Of a stretch of DNA of 64,000 nt, positions 11,271 through 23,448 are shown in pieces (within the stretch, counting starts at the first letter, position 1; the number at the start of each line of letters is the position of its first letter). A program made the translations under genes and the position numbers. The stretch spans positions 1,803,001 through 1,867,000 of the forward strand of contig CM034110.1 of NCBI GenBank assembly GCA_019914945.1, written 5' to 3'. The stretch is from Typha latifolia (lineage: Eukaryota; Streptophyta; Magnoliopsida; Poales; Typhaceae). The notes below the pieces were generated by a model, which saw only the letters and a program-made list of their open reading frames with translations, had not been told where the DNA came from and made no database searches.

Positions 11271-11282
11271 TAAACTTTGTTG

Positions 11283-11660
11283 GTGCGTTCGAACGGGCTC
11301 GAGTGCGTTCGAACGCGACAGCTTGAATTCTTCAGGTTGCGTTCGAACGCGTTTGTGAACGCAGCTCTCGATCTGTGTGAACGCAGTACCCGCGTTCGAA
11401 CACATTTGTGAACGCGTCTCTCTGTCTGTGTGAACGCAGATTTCGCGTTCGAACGCGTTTGTGAATGCGGCTCTCTGTCTGTGTGAACGCAGATTTCGCG
11501 TTCGAATGCGTTTGTGAATGCGGCTCTCTGTCTGTGTGAACGTAGATTTCGTGTTCGAACTCGTTTGTGAACACGGCTCTCTGTCTGTGTGAACGCAGAT
11601 TTCGCGTTCGAACTCGTTTGTGAACGCACCGCGTTCGAACGCGTTTGTGAACGCGGTGTG
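11283..11660 (-). repeat. 53-bp tandem array carrying GCGTTCGAACGC
   Basis: Units start at 11444, 11497, 11550 and 11603, exactly 53 bp apart, with degenerate units on both sides. Each holds a GCGTTCGAACGC-type palindrome, then TTTGTGAACGCGG, CTCTCTGTCTGTGTG and AACGCAGATTT. Exact palindromes lie at 11305-11316, 11339-11350, 11445-11456 and 11631-11642. Frames open through the array on the minus strand are repeats, not genes. Confidence 0.92.
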
Positions 11661-11805
11661 AACTCGACGGCTTTTCTCCAATAATCTTGCAATTCTTCAA
11701 ACCAGAGATATTCTAGACTTGTGTAAAGCTCATATACATGAAAAAATATACTTAGTATATTTTGTACACAATTGCCAACAAATAAAAACCTAACACTATC
11801 AATCA

Positions 11806-13599
11806 CATTTCATGTTTTCTTTCTAAATGACAGATCATATGCATATATTCATTACGATAACAAGTCAATGCATAACAGTTATTTAGGTGGAATAGGAATC
11901 ACAAGAAAAATGATGTAATGTAGTCTCCAACTGTATTGTCAACACATGCATACTCATGTTAATCTATTATATGCATACTCATGCTAAAGATCAACTGGAC
12001 ATAACCTTACAATAATACAATCATCTCTCATCATCTCTATTTATCATCATCATACTCATATTCAAGATCAGCCTAATTATATGCATGATAAAAATATGCT
12101 CAACTACAATCATTTCTAGATAGAGTCATATAATCATGTTGGAGGCCAAAACATGCATGCACATAATATATAACATAACCTAATTTGAGAAATGTGTCTA
12201 GGGGATAAGACTACTCATTGTCTGATCAGAAGACACAAACTACGTATTTCTCATATCCGTCAGTCAAATATCAACTCATCGTCAATGTCCATAGGGTCTC
12301 ACATAAGGGGGTTCGGGATCTGAAAATATTTAAATAGTATGATGTTAGTCGTTTATCTAATTAGAATATAAAAGTTTATTAGGTTTAGAGTCACTTCTCT
12401 TTATTTTTTATTACATAACTAGGTCTATATTAAAGATACGATTCAAATACTATAATTATATTATTATCATAAAATGTTAGTTTTAACATAAGGAGAAGAT
12501 GTCCGTTTCCTTTTATATAAGAGTATTTCTAAATATATAATTATAAAATAAAATAAAATGCTAACTAACTATAAGTATTGACGAGGTCTAATTATAATTA
12601 ATTTTATAATTCATACACTATCTTGATTAATTAGGGATAATGTAGTCTTTACTCGATAAAATAATAAATAAATAACTAAATAAGCCTAGTATTTTATTTG
12701 TTACAGAATACTAATATATAATAAATTAATAAAATTACTTAAAATATATATCATAAGAATATTAGAATATAAATCTAATAATTATAATTTACAAATCTAT
12801 GTATTAATCTAATAGACATATAAATAAATAAATATAAGTATTACCTATATTTATACCTAAATAATCATTAATTATACAAATTATAATTAATAATAATCAT
12901 ATTGAAGAATATATATTGTTATAAAAATAATTAATGTCTAAATAATCTATTTACAATAATTAAGATAGAAATACCTAAATAAATAAATAATAAAATAAAA
13001 TAAAAAATAAGGGATTACTAGTACTAATGCTGAGCTCGGCCCAGCACTATAGCAGAACAACAAGAAGAGAAGAAGTAGTTGAGGAAGAAGAAGAAGAAGA
13101 AAGGAAGAAGAAAGAAGAAAGGAGGAGAAGAGAAGGGAAGAAGGGAAGAAGAGAAGAAAGAGAAGGGAAGAAGAGATGAAAGAGAAGGGAGGGAAGTGCG
13201 AACCCAGGCCGGCGGGGAGGGCACCGGCTGCTACTGGCCAGCCAGCGGCCGACCTCTCGCCAACGGCTCGGCTCCAACTAGCCCGAGCTCGGGGCAAGAG
13301 AGAGAGAGAGAGGGGGGGGAATGAGGGATCTCACCTGCGGCGGCGGCGGGCCGACGTTGGCAATGAGGAGAGGAAGGAGTGCGAGAGAGAGTAGAGTGAG
13401 AGAGTGACGGAGAGAGAGATAGAGAGAGAGAAGGCAGTGGAGAAAGGAGGCTCCGACGGCAGTGGTGGGGCCCACTGCACCAATTGGCCACATCCGGTTG
13501 GGCGCGTGGCACCCCCCCCCCCCCACGTAAACTGCTCACACAGATTGCATGGGCTACGTCGTGCCCAAATTTATTTTCTTTTAAGGTCGGGTTGTTACA
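11806..13599 (-). repeat. Del/Tekay-like long LTR piece, GA-rich end
   Basis: The minus strand begins TGTAACAACCCGACC at 13599, a start typical of Del/Tekay Ty3 LTRs. It continues through a GC-rich, GA/CT-rich stretch (13080-13480) into AT-rich sequence. No gene is present; long frames over the purine tract are low-complexity. A related piece lies at 14668-15200. The left end is not defined. Confidence 0.5.
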
Positions 13600-13762
13600 C
13601 GGTCCTACAGTGGTCGCTCCAAAGGAATCGACCTCACGGTTAGAATTATCATGAATTCAGTTTTCCCTTGTCGGTGTGTTCTCCATTGATCTTCTTATTG
13701 ATGTCATCTTCCTTATTTCCACCATTAATGAAGGTCTAAGGTTCGCCTAGCTCTAATACCAA
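13600..13762 (-). mobile_element. Family C leader/gag N-terminus fragment
   Basis: This is homologous to 7462-7617 on the minus strand, with the primer-binding-like sequence at 13750-13761. It is cut at its left by the start of the TGTAACA-type LTR. The cut falls within about 10 bp of the cut in the other copy. Confidence 0.55.
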
Positions 13763-14667
13763 TGATAGTGTCTACAATACTAAATTGATAGGCTTTGATA
13801 CCAATGATAGGGTCTACGATACCAAATTGATAGGCTTTGATACCAATTATAGGCTACTGAACAATTCCTTTAAGATATGAATTTATTATAGGAAGCAGTC
13901 CGTGCAACTGAGAAAACTTATTCACTAAATATTCTCTCGTAATTAGAAAATTATGAAACCAAGTGGAATTGATTCATAACTCTCTGGATCTACTTTTTCG
14001 TATTTATGCCCTTTGTAGATTCAAATTGCAACTCTGACGAAAACACGATATAGTGCGGATGATGGTGGTGGTGATGGGTGGAGTGGATGTTAGGGTTATG
14101 GATGATAATGGAGATGAGGGTGGATGGTTGATGTTGTTTAAGAGATAAAGATAAAGGGAAAGAAGTGGTTGAGATCCCAAATAAGAGGGAGGACTCGATA
14201 GACGAGGGAGATTAGAAGTTAGAAGAGAGGTGCCAACGGTAGAGGTGGTAGATTAGTGAAGAGGAAGGAGGGAGATTAGGATAGAGAGAAGATAGAGAGG
14301 CAAGAAACTAATAATCCAATAGCATAATAATTTTGGCTGTCATCCACACCTTTATAGAAGCTAGCCAACAAGCCAAAATAATAATAATTAACCATAATTC
14401 TAGTGGACTTCCACCGATTGCTTTCAAACGCACCTGATCGCGTTTGAACACACAAAAGACGTTTTCTATCGATGCGAGCCTGATGCAGACGTTCGAATGC
14501 AGCGTTCGAACACGCCCGACCGTGTTTGAACGTGCATTTTGCATTCTCTATTTTTGCGAACATGATGCAAGCGTTCGCAAAGGCGTTCGAATGCGATCTA
14601 CAGAAAATTTATATTAATGAAAATAAATAACTAATGTAATAAGAAAAGACTCTAACTAAGTGTATCA
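13763..14667 (-). repeat. Family C LTR with 42-bp U5 duplication
   Basis: The outer end TGATACACTTAG is at 14667. At the inner end two 42-bp units (13763-13804 and 13805-13846) each contain the complement of TTGGTATCAAAGC, one mismatch from the tRNA-Met primer site, so the primer sequence is repeated inside the LTR. U3 has diverged GTTCGAACGC-type repeats at about 14420-14600. Confidence 0.72.
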
Positions 14668-15200
14668 ACAAGAGAACCAAAATGTTAGAAAAACTACTAG
14701 TAGTGCTAGGCTAGGCCCAGCATTGTTATAGCAAAGAGGAGACTGAAGAAGGAGAAGAAGAAGAAGAAGAAGAAGAAGAAAGAGATGGGAAGGGACGGGG
14801 AAGGAAAATTATACTAGCCGGGAGTGGCTCGGCCACTGCTAGTTGGCTAGCGTGCCAACCTCTCACTAACGGCATGATTTTGACAAACTCAAGCTTGAGA
14901 AAGAGAGAGAGAGGAAAAGAGATGAGGAAGGAGAACCCTCACCGGTGATTATAGCCCGATGTGGCGGAGGCGGTCTAAGATGATCAACATCGGCAATTGA
15001 GAGAGAGAGAGAGAGAGAGAGAGTTTGAGAGAGAAAGGAGAATAAGAGAGACCGATAGAGAGATATATTTAGAGAGAGAAGAGGTGATAGGGGCGTCATT
15101 GTTGCAGCTGCGGTGATGAAGGGGCCCACTACAGCTACTTGGCCTAGCTTGAGTTGGTCAGGCATGGCATAAGGTCAACCACTAATAAACACTCCTTCGA
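14668..15200 (-). repeat. GA-rich LTR fragment related to 13000-13599
   Basis: It shares with 13010-13560 the CTAGTAGTGCT and GCCCAGCA start, the (GAA)n and (GA)n tracts (including 15001-15023) and the GGGGCCCACT block, in the same order. It is a second copy of the same long LTR, separated from the first by the family C piece. No gene is seen. Confidence 0.5.
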
Positions 15201-16270
15201 CATGTGATTTGAAAGTGTCTACCGACTCCCACTAGCAACAAGAGTCCAAAGATATCCTCGAATGTGAGATTTGATCAATGAGGTGAAAGCTACAAACAAC
15301 TTATTGGACAAGGCAACAAATAGTTTTAGAGGATTGATAGATTTGGGATGGCAGATGAATCTATCAAAATGGATCATGGAATGGAGGTCTGATGCGAACT
15401 AGGTCAAATCGAATCACATCAAGGGGAGATTTGGCTCAATGGATTGAGTCTAGTTATCTTATCTGCTTATTTGCTTTAATTAGAGTCTGATTAGGTTAGA
15501 AATTGTTAGTTAACTAATTCAGCTCTACACAGTATTGAGAGAATATTTAAAAGATATTTTACAAACAACCAATATTATGAAACAACTTGGAGAAGATCGA
15601 AGACGTTTTGATCTACAACTTCCATATTCAAGGTTTATCCAGATTCGAACTCTATCTATAGCAGAATGAAGAATCAATCTGAGAAGGATAAGGAAGACTG
15701 ATTTAGCTAAGTCATATTTATCTCTAGCAAGTCTAGTTAAGTCATGTAAGCCACTGAGGCAAGTTTAATTAAATCATGTAAGCCTCTAAGACAAGTCCCA
15801 GTTCAAACCGTATAAGCCTTTATGATTAGTCTAAGGCAAATCCTAGTTTGAGTCATATAAGTCTTTAGGGCTAGTTTGAGTAGGACTCATTGTACCCCAC
15901 CTCTATATATAGAGGTTTGGGCATCTTTGTTGGGGAATCTAAGAAAATTCAAGCATTGAGAATTAATTGAGTTTAGTTATTTTCTTATTATCGTATTTAC
16001 CATTTTATCGTGGTCGTTAGATCGTCTTTATCTTTCTAGGAGTAGATCGTAACCCTAGAACTTTTTCACCTTCAAATCCTAGCCACCATCTTTCTTCAGC
16101 CACCATCACCCTTGGAAGTCCGCCACCCTCCGACGACCGCTGCAACGTCGGATATTTACTATTTTGACCTTGCCTCCACTGTTTTAATTATATCTTTCCA
16201 TCCAGATATCTGATTGATGTAAAACTAAAGCCATCAGAACCCTATCTCGTGAGGCTACCACCATCTAAAT
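15201..16270 (+). other. Possible LTR with palindromic TATA element
   Basis: No coding potential is seen. CTCTATATATAGAGG at 15901-15915 followed by a CA-rich leader looks like an LTR core promoter. Repeated phrases such as AGTCATGTAAGCC and AAGTC(T)TAGTT occur at 15690-15860. Ends were not found, so the identity is uncertain. Confidence 0.3.
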
Positions 16271-17039
16271 TTTCATAATTGTCCTACGGACGAATCGTTC
16301 CAGATCTAGTCTATAACAAGGTCAGTATGGTGGTGGTAGAGATTGACCTAGGTGGAGTAGTTTGGATGGAGATGGATGGGCGGTATGAGTGCAGGTGTCG
16401 AGTACTAGAGAAAGAGATAGGAAAAAAGGTTGGCCATCCCTCATGGTCGAGAGGCGTTGGCCATTCGAGGAGGTAGGTAGCAATGATCACCCTAGATGGT
16501 GCTAGGTTGGCCACGTCTTGGAGATAGTCAAACAAGTGGGAAGAAGACGATCCTAAAATTATTCCATTAATCCAAGATGATCTGATCAATGGCGCAACAC
16601 AACTTATAGTAGTTCTCTAATTGACTTGGTCGACCTAGCTAGTCTTAGCTTAGGTCTAACCGACTCAAACCAGCTTATAATGCATCGAATCAAAGGGTTA
16701 GGTGTGCACCACAAGTGGATTTTGGTGGATACCTAAACCAAGCCAGCTAGCCAGCTCGAATAAGCTCATACACATAAGCATAAAGTACTAAATAGCAAAA
16801 CCAACTAAAAGCAAATGCAAGAATAAAAATAAATAGATAATTAGCCAAGGGACAAGGTCAAAATGCTAAAAGCTCCTCACCCTCCTACTATGCCGAACCA
16901 TAGTGAGTGAATTAATCGATCTGGTCCAGTTCATAACAGCCACACTATGACCGACCACGTCATACCATGCAAACAAAATAATATTTTCTTTTGCTGACCT
17001 CTGGTCCTTTTGAGAGAACCTCAACCTAGGGTTGTTACA
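16271..17039 (-). repeat. TGTAACA-type LTR fragment
   Basis: The minus strand begins TGTAACAACCCTAGG at 17039, like the Del/Tekay-type LTR starts at 13599 and 47951. No coding sequence is recognisable. The inner limit is undefined. Confidence 0.4.
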
Positions 17040-18361
17040 TTATCTTCATTTGAAATAGTAAAATCTTCCAATAGCTTTGAAGCAGTTTTCAAACATTTAC
17101 TAGGTAGAGTATTTTTATCCCTATCATGGATGATATGAGATGAGAAGCTGCTTCCTTTATTCTTCTATTTTCTATTTTCTATTTTTAGCTAGGAGTGTAA
17201 TTGAGCAAAGCTTGATAGCCCCTAGCTCAAATCAAAGCTTAAACTGAAAGTAATTTTAAGCCTAGATTTGCGATCCAGCTTGATTTGTAATTATTTCAAT
17301 TCAAGCTAATTTCAAGCTTGAACTGAATTTGAGCATAAATGAACTGATCAATTAAAGAAATATGAAGCCTAATTTCAAGCATTTTCAAGCTTAATTTAGG
17401 TTTGAATCAAGCTTAAAATAAGATTATTCAAAAACAATTATATAAACATTACAAAAATATAAATAATCAAAATATTTATATGTCTAGAAAAGATATGATA
17501 TGATTAGAATTTAAAACTAAACTCTACAAGATTGGAATATATGACAATCCACTAAATTAATTTTAGAACATAACAAAATTATAACATAATATAAAATATT
17601 ATATATAGATATATAATTATTTTGAGTCTTATCGAGCCTACTTGATCAAGCTTGACTCAAAATTATTTTTAAGTCTACTTTGAAGATCAAGCTCGGTTCG
17701 GTTGATTTTAAACCAAGCTTGACCGTGAGAAGCTTGTTTATTTTGACAGCCTATTTTCAGCTGGTATGAATCGTCTTTGTTTGTCATGGTGTGTAATAGA
17801 GTCTATTTATGATCATGGTGTCAAGTTTCTTCCTCTAAATGGAGTCATTTCTATTTAGATGATGAATATGCGCGACTCTTTTATTCATGCTATTTGCTGC
17901 TTATGTTGTATGAAGGATGAACCTATCCAGCATATCGTTATTAGTTGTAATATTGTATATTGATCAATATATCCTTTTCTCTGTTTCTATGGCAAACAAT
18001 TGCACAAATTGGAGGAAGCAGCATATTCCCTCCTACCTTTGAGGCTTTGACTTCCGTGAGATTTTTTTTTGTCTCTAGTTTGGCGGTTAATTTTTTTCTA
18101 CGACAATATACATTTTTTTTTGTCTCTAGTTTGGCGGTTAATTTTTTTTTGTCTCTAGTGAGGCTGGGTCCGTCGTTAGAGATGCGGGAGGAGAATCGAA
18201 TTACATTTTTTTTGCAAGTATTTAATTTCTTCGTGCTTTGAAGAAAATCGATTTATTGGGCAATTAATTTTGGGAGTAAAATGGCTAGGTGTACGGGGCT
18301 CCAACCTCCGGAGTTGATATCTCTTCTGAATTTTTTGGATTGGATGGGCTTTCATCTCTCG

Positions 18362-18365
<4 letters not shown>
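17040..18365. other. AT-rich intergenic sequence
   Basis: No convincing gene is seen. At 18060-18165 a poly-T run followed by GTCTCTAGTTTGGCGG occurs in repeated form. Diverged AAGCTTGA/TCAAGCTT words crowd 17210-17740. Confidence 0.5.

Positions 18366-18410
<45 letters not shown>
18366..18410. repeat. (TA)n/(CA)n microsatellite
   Basis: An uninterrupted TA run passes into CA. It is low-complexity. Confidence 0.95.
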
Positions 18411-18697
18411 TTCTTCCAAATAATCCCAGTTATTTATTTAATATTTCGTCCGATCCCACCAGTCAATTTATCTGTACTGTTCGATCTCATTTTTATTCGG
18501 AAAGCTGCTATTTAGTCGATTATTAGTCCATGATATCAACTCGATGCGATGGTCATCACATCCATTCAAAAAGTAAAAAAGCGAACTGGGACACCAACTT
18601 TTCCCTTCATCTCGCCGACTCCGCCGCCCCCGCCGACATCGTCTTTGTGACGGCTGCAGTAAGGGCTTGGAGCAACTCGACGGTGTGAGCGAAGGGG

Positions 18698-18728
<31 letters not shown>

Positions 18729-19121
18729 TAAAGAAGAAGAGGGAAATAGTTGGGGGAAAAGATAAAAAGATTGAGGCAGAGAGGGAGTCCATGTCGTCCA
18801 GGCTCTCGAAATTATTTCAAGTTCATTGCTCGCTGCCGGAGGCATCGGAGATCGGGACGACCGCGAACCTTGGAGTAGCCGTGCCATCCCGGGCAAGGAT
18901 TTAGCGATTTACAAGGCAAGTGGGCTTTCATTCCTCATGCCGCCTGACTAGAATCCATGCCTAGGATGCATCTATATTTTGTTTTAATTATGTATGTAAT
19001 TGTAGGCGTCTATTTTGATATAATAATCATGGCCTGCATAGTTCATTTCTTGATGTGTATTGTGTATGGTGCCAACATTCTACTACAGGGATGGGGCCAA
19101 CATTCCACTACCAAGTTGGAC

Positions 19122-19124
<3 letters not shown>
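18411..19124. other. Moderately GC-rich segment, no gene recognised
   Basis: 18600-18900 is more GC-rich than its surroundings and contains a (GA)n run at 18701-18728. A short ATG frame from about 18790 (MSSRLSKLFQ) ends within 40 codons. It might be part of an exon or transcript leader, but nothing recognisable follows. Confidence 0.3.

Positions 19125-19168
<44 letters not shown>
19125..19168. repeat. (AC)n microsatellite
   Basis: This is a perfect AC run of about 44 bp at the truncated inner end of the adjoining LTR fragment. Confidence 0.95.
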
Positions 19169-19172
<4 letters not shown>

Positions 19173-19962
19173 TACAATTCAAATTTTAGAAATCAAATGA
19201 ATATGTTAGTCCGAATTCTAAAATCGGACGGTGGGATCTCAAGATATCGTCTGAGAAGTAGACGAACGTCAGAGAGTCCGTCTATGGATCCGTGGATAGA
19301 GGCACAAGATCCTAGGTGATGATGGATGGTGGTAGACCGACGGTAATGGGGTGGCACTGGTGAGTAAGTGGTGGTGGAAGGATTATGGATGATGGAAGGG
19401 GTTAGGGCAAGGTAATAGAGAGATTGGAAGAAGGGGAGGAGTGGGCCGCCCTTAAGGGACTAGGGTGAGTGGCCGGTCGAGGGAGGTTAGAAGTGGCGGC
19501 ACCGGGGAACGAGAGAACGAGAGAGAAGAAGAAGAAGAAGACTAGGGCAAAACTCAATTCATTCAATAATCACTCCTTGGTTGCCATCCACACCTTAACC
19601 AAACAATTAAAAATTGGCAATTATTAATCTTAGAAACAATGGATTTTCGTCGATCGCGTTCAAATAGGGTCGAACATGTTCGAACGCACAAAAGCATTCT
19701 CTGTCAATGCGAACCTGATGCAGGCGTTCGAACGTGGGCAATCGAACGCGTCCAATCGCGTTTGAACGCACATTTTGCTTTCTCTGTTTTTGCGAACTTG
19801 ATGCAGGCGTTCGCAAGCGCGTTCGAACGCACCCCACCTGCGTTTGAACGCGACATACAAAAAACTTATTTTTCCCTGAAATAAACACTAAAATAAGAAT
19901 AAAAGACACCCCCAAAGTGTATCCATACTCGAGATGACATCGGTGAAGTCCGAATCATATTA
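19169..19962 (-). repeat. Family A-like LTR fragment (U5 end missing)
   Basis: The minus strand begins ATGATTCGGACTTCACCG (start mutated TGATA to TAATA) and runs through a GTTCGAACGC-rich U3 (exact palindrome at 19819-19830) into sequence matching the body of 54882-55892. It stops in the AC microsatellite, so the U5 end and primer site are lost. No internal region adjoins it. Confidence 0.75.
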
Positions 19963-21840
19963 GTAGCATATGGTACAGTAGGGATGTTCATAGGTGGTTG
20001 GTAGGCTACTAAATTTTCAATATTAAAAATACAACTAATGTCATAATCAAGGGAATATCAATGACATAAGCATTAGAGTCTACACGTTTTAGAATTTTGA
20101 AAAGTCCTACACTACAAGCATGCAACTTCCGGATAGCTCTTGAAGAGAATCATTCGGGTTTGTCATGAATCATAACATGATCTCCAACTCTTTGGTACGC
20201 TTGTGCAAGTCGACATGTATTTTATACTGACGATTGTTCGTCTCAATTCACTTAAAGATCTTCTGATGCAAAGAATGAACATGAGGATACTACCTTTTGA
20301 TCATATGATTACTCAATAAATAATTTTAATTATAATAAGTTACACCAACAACATTAGTCAATAAGTAACATAAATATCTAAATATAACATAGAGCTTTCA
20401 TATAAATGCGCGAGTGCCTATGTATATGCAGTTGGTATGCAATTGTTGAAGTTCAAAATGCAGATGCAAATTGTATGTGGTTAATATGCAGCTGTATATG
20501 CATATGCAGCTTGTATATGCGTCCTATATGTAGTCAAACTGCGTATGAAGACCACATAATGCACTAAGAAGTACGAACATGAATACGGGATATGGGACAC
20601 AGATATGGTATGATAGATACAAACACGAGAATGACAAAGTTTGGAAAAATAGGACTGGACATGTTTTAGTTACAACAAAATAAATAAATCAAAGCATTAT
20701 ACATATTATTGAATTATTTAAAGAAGTATTTTTCTAACTTAAAACATAAATACACAGGCATGCATAAGTTATTCATGAGAGAAAATCAAAATGTAGACAA
20801 TACTACAAAGATATCACAACATGTCAAAAATGATAATGCTAATATGTGACGATACAATTCAATATTATGAAAGGAAATAACTAACTACCATTACTTAACT
20901 ACAATAGATGGAATAGCTAAATCTGTGTTTCTTTGCACTAATTTACATTTGTATTACTTTTTTTGGTTCCAATAACTTGTGATTTTTGCATTACATCTTT
21001 GCGGCATATGCACGAAATTCTTGTAATAGATAATTTTTATCAAAAAAAATTGTAGCATATGATAAGTCTTACGTCCCAAAACTAAATCTTACATCCAAAA
21101 GGTGTCCCAAGAGTGACCAAAAGTGTTGAAGGAATGTCTAGATTTATTTTATAGTTTGTCAAATATCAGATACTTTTTAGAAGTGCTCGACATGTGTCCA
21201 ACGAGAGTCCAATTAGTGTCGATGTCCGACAAGTGTCCGACATGGACACTTCAAATATGGCATCCTATTCATCTATGCAGCCTCTTCAAAACAATGATAT
21301 ATCTTTTAGAATGTGTATTAATTTCAACTATTTCTCTAACTATTGTTTCTTTGTTCTTTTTTTTACATTTGAACTATCTTATATTGAGGGCCCCCACCTA
21401 GCGCCTAGATGCTACATGACCTCTTGTCCATCCATCTACTGCATATAGTTTTTTAAAACCTTGCTGATATGATATATTGCAAGTCATGTGCTGTTCATGC
21501 TATCGGCTCGCCAATCCACAATATAGTATACATAGTCAGAGTTTTTGACTAATTTAAGTTTGCCTCAAATTTTTTTTTCGGGTCTTGTACACTTTAAAAC
21601 TTATAATGGCACTAGGTGTGTCTTGAAATCACTATCCTATTCAGTGATTCTTAAATATAAAATTTTTTAAAGTCACTTAGAAAATTGATATTTGGGGAAA
21701 AGATTTCTAGAGAAATCTTCCGGTTTAGAGATTTATATGAAAAAAAACTCCCCATCAGATTTGGCAAATTTTCTGAGTGATTTGAAATTTTCTTAACTCG
21801 CGTTAAAAATCGCTGACTAAGACAGTGATTTCAAAACACA
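19963..21840. other. AT-rich intergenic sequence
   Basis: No gene is seen. A TGTCCGACAAGTGTCC-type phrase is repeated at 21180-21240. The phrase CACCTAGCGCCTAG at about 21395, with TTTTAAAACCTTG at about 21465, resembles one end of a hAT-type element related to 22838-23440, but the other end was not found. Confidence 0.4.
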
Positions 21841-22829
21841 CTTGGTTTTGTATATAAGGTTTGAAATGTGTAGACCTATAAAAAATCCTATAGAGTTATG
21901 TATTTCTGTCCAGCTTGTATGTGGATCTTTTATCCTATTTGAACAGTCTTATCAAGGATTCAAGGTCAGGTGCACGATTCAAGGTGTTGCAGATTCAAGG
22001 ATTGAGCAAAGGCTATTGTGGTGACTCGGGAATAAGGTGATTTTTTTTTCCTGCAGTTGTTTCCTTTTTGGTTTTCTTGTCTACTGGATTTGGGGAGAGT
22101 TAAGAGGGTGGAAGAGGGTTTTGCTTGGTATTTTTTAGCATATTTTCTTGTACAATTTTTATTTCCTCATACTGAAAGACTGATAGTTGCACACAGGCTG
22201 CACATAAGCCTTGTGCCAAAACATGTAAATCTTGATGTCTCCTTTTTCTTTGGTTTATTTTCTTTTCTCGCTACTCATTCATTTGTTGTTGGGTTTCTTC
22301 CTTAAGCACAACATGTGGCATCAGAGTTCATTTGGAGTACTACTAGAGGACCGAACCTTAAAATAAACTTTCTTCTTGGCTTCACAACTTAGGCTTCAAA
22401 TTCAACCTTCAATTCAAGTGAAGAGTATGAAGAGGAAAGCCACCATTGAATTTTCTTTTAGCTCCCAAAATCTCTCGTAGAAGAGAAATCGACTAAGGTT
22501 TCATCCCTTTCCTGATGACTGATTTGCCCTTGAGCAACGACTATTAGAACAAGTAGACCAAATCAACTCCCAACTCTAACTGACTCAATTGAAACCCAAA
22601 TTAACTCTAATCAAGCCAAATTTTACCTAGTCATAAAATTGAAACAGTAGCATGTCAATTTGACCAAATAATCTTTATGCTATTTTCTTCCTCCTTTAAA
22701 AATGACTCATGTCCCATAATTACAGCCTAATTAATTGACTTTCCAACTAAAACACCTCCAAATAAGGAAGGTAATCACAATAGTTTCTTTCCCAACGCTA
22801 TACAACAAATATGGTAATATATGCAACTA
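21841..22829. repeat. Copia-type LTR remnants
   Basis: 22316-22326 reads TGGCATCAGAG, one base from the tRNA-Met primer site. It is preceded by CACAACA, as at a plus-strand copia LTR/PBS border, so 22030-22313 may be the end of an LTR. 22700-22829 probably belongs to the 3' end of the minus-strand copia copy at 23449-24400. No intact frame is present. Confidence 0.35.
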
Positions 22830-23448
22830 ATTGATATCATTGTTTTAAAAAAACTTCTGCTTTAATGCCTAGGCTGCCGCCTTAGATAGAATATAAGTAG
22901 GCCCCACTTAGGTTCTGCATAAGTGATCACTTTAGTATCTCGTAACATATTTTAATATGTAGATTGACTTTGAAATTTAAAATTATTGTACATGTTGATG
23001 AATTAGTGGATTCAAGTAGTTTATTATATACCTTAACAAGAATAAATTAGTACATTATTTAGATTATAGGTACTAATTTTAACATCTTCTCTAACAATTA
23101 TCTCATTTTAAAGGTTGCTTGGTTGGAATTGGGCTTGATAGCTTTCTTTAGTACAATCCCCTTGCGAGATCAACCAAGGGCTCGTTCCAAAGACTATACT
23201 CACTGCTTCCTCTGTTCATGTTCCAGCATAGAAGACCTAGATCTAGTGGATTAAGGGACAGAGCTTAAGGGTTGCAATAAATCTTTGATGTTTAGTGTAG
23301 TGCAGCGCCTGCTCAATTGAGTGTTTGCTATTCAGTAGATTGTCTTAAATTATGGGTGCCTATTTAGGCATCCACCTAGCGCCTAGGCTTTACATGATCC
23401 TTTGTTCGTCTGTCTACCACCTACGACCTTTCCCCCCCAAATTGATAT
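22830..23448. mobile_element. Candidate DNA element interrupting a copia 3' end
   Basis: 22838-23440 is flanked by ATTGATAT at 22830-22837 and 23441-23448, a perfect 8-bp repeat (9 bp if the preceding A is counted). Removing it joins the copia RNase H tail to plausible copia 3' sequence. Its interior has GCCTAGGC-type words near both ends. The terminal sequences are not a good inverted repeat, so the superfamily is open. Confidence 0.45.

Larger units (their letters stand above)
10522..11805 (-). repeat. Copia-like LTR with two tandem arrays
   Basis: The minus strand begins in the region TGTTAGG/TGTTGGCAATTGTG (11770-11805), a start common in plant copia LTRs. It runs through a TATA box (complement of 10941-10949) and ends near 10522 with a TGAT..ATCA-type terminus. 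No coding or primer-binding sequence adjoins it, so it is probably a solo LTR. I could not find a matching target duplication, so the ends are approximate. Upstream of the TATA box on the minus strand lie a 43-44 bp array and a 53-bp array. Confidence 0.6.

Noticed and set aside
11241..11806. Three long overlapping minus-strand frames of 122-178 codons
   Set aside because: They run through the 53-bp tandem array, whose period and lack of stops keep several frames open; the predicted proteins are repeats of the same words.
12947..13643. Several frames over GA/CT-rich DNA (Ser/Leu-rich or Lys/Glu-rich)
   Set aside because: They are products of simple purine/pyrimidine repeats in an LTR, with no domain.
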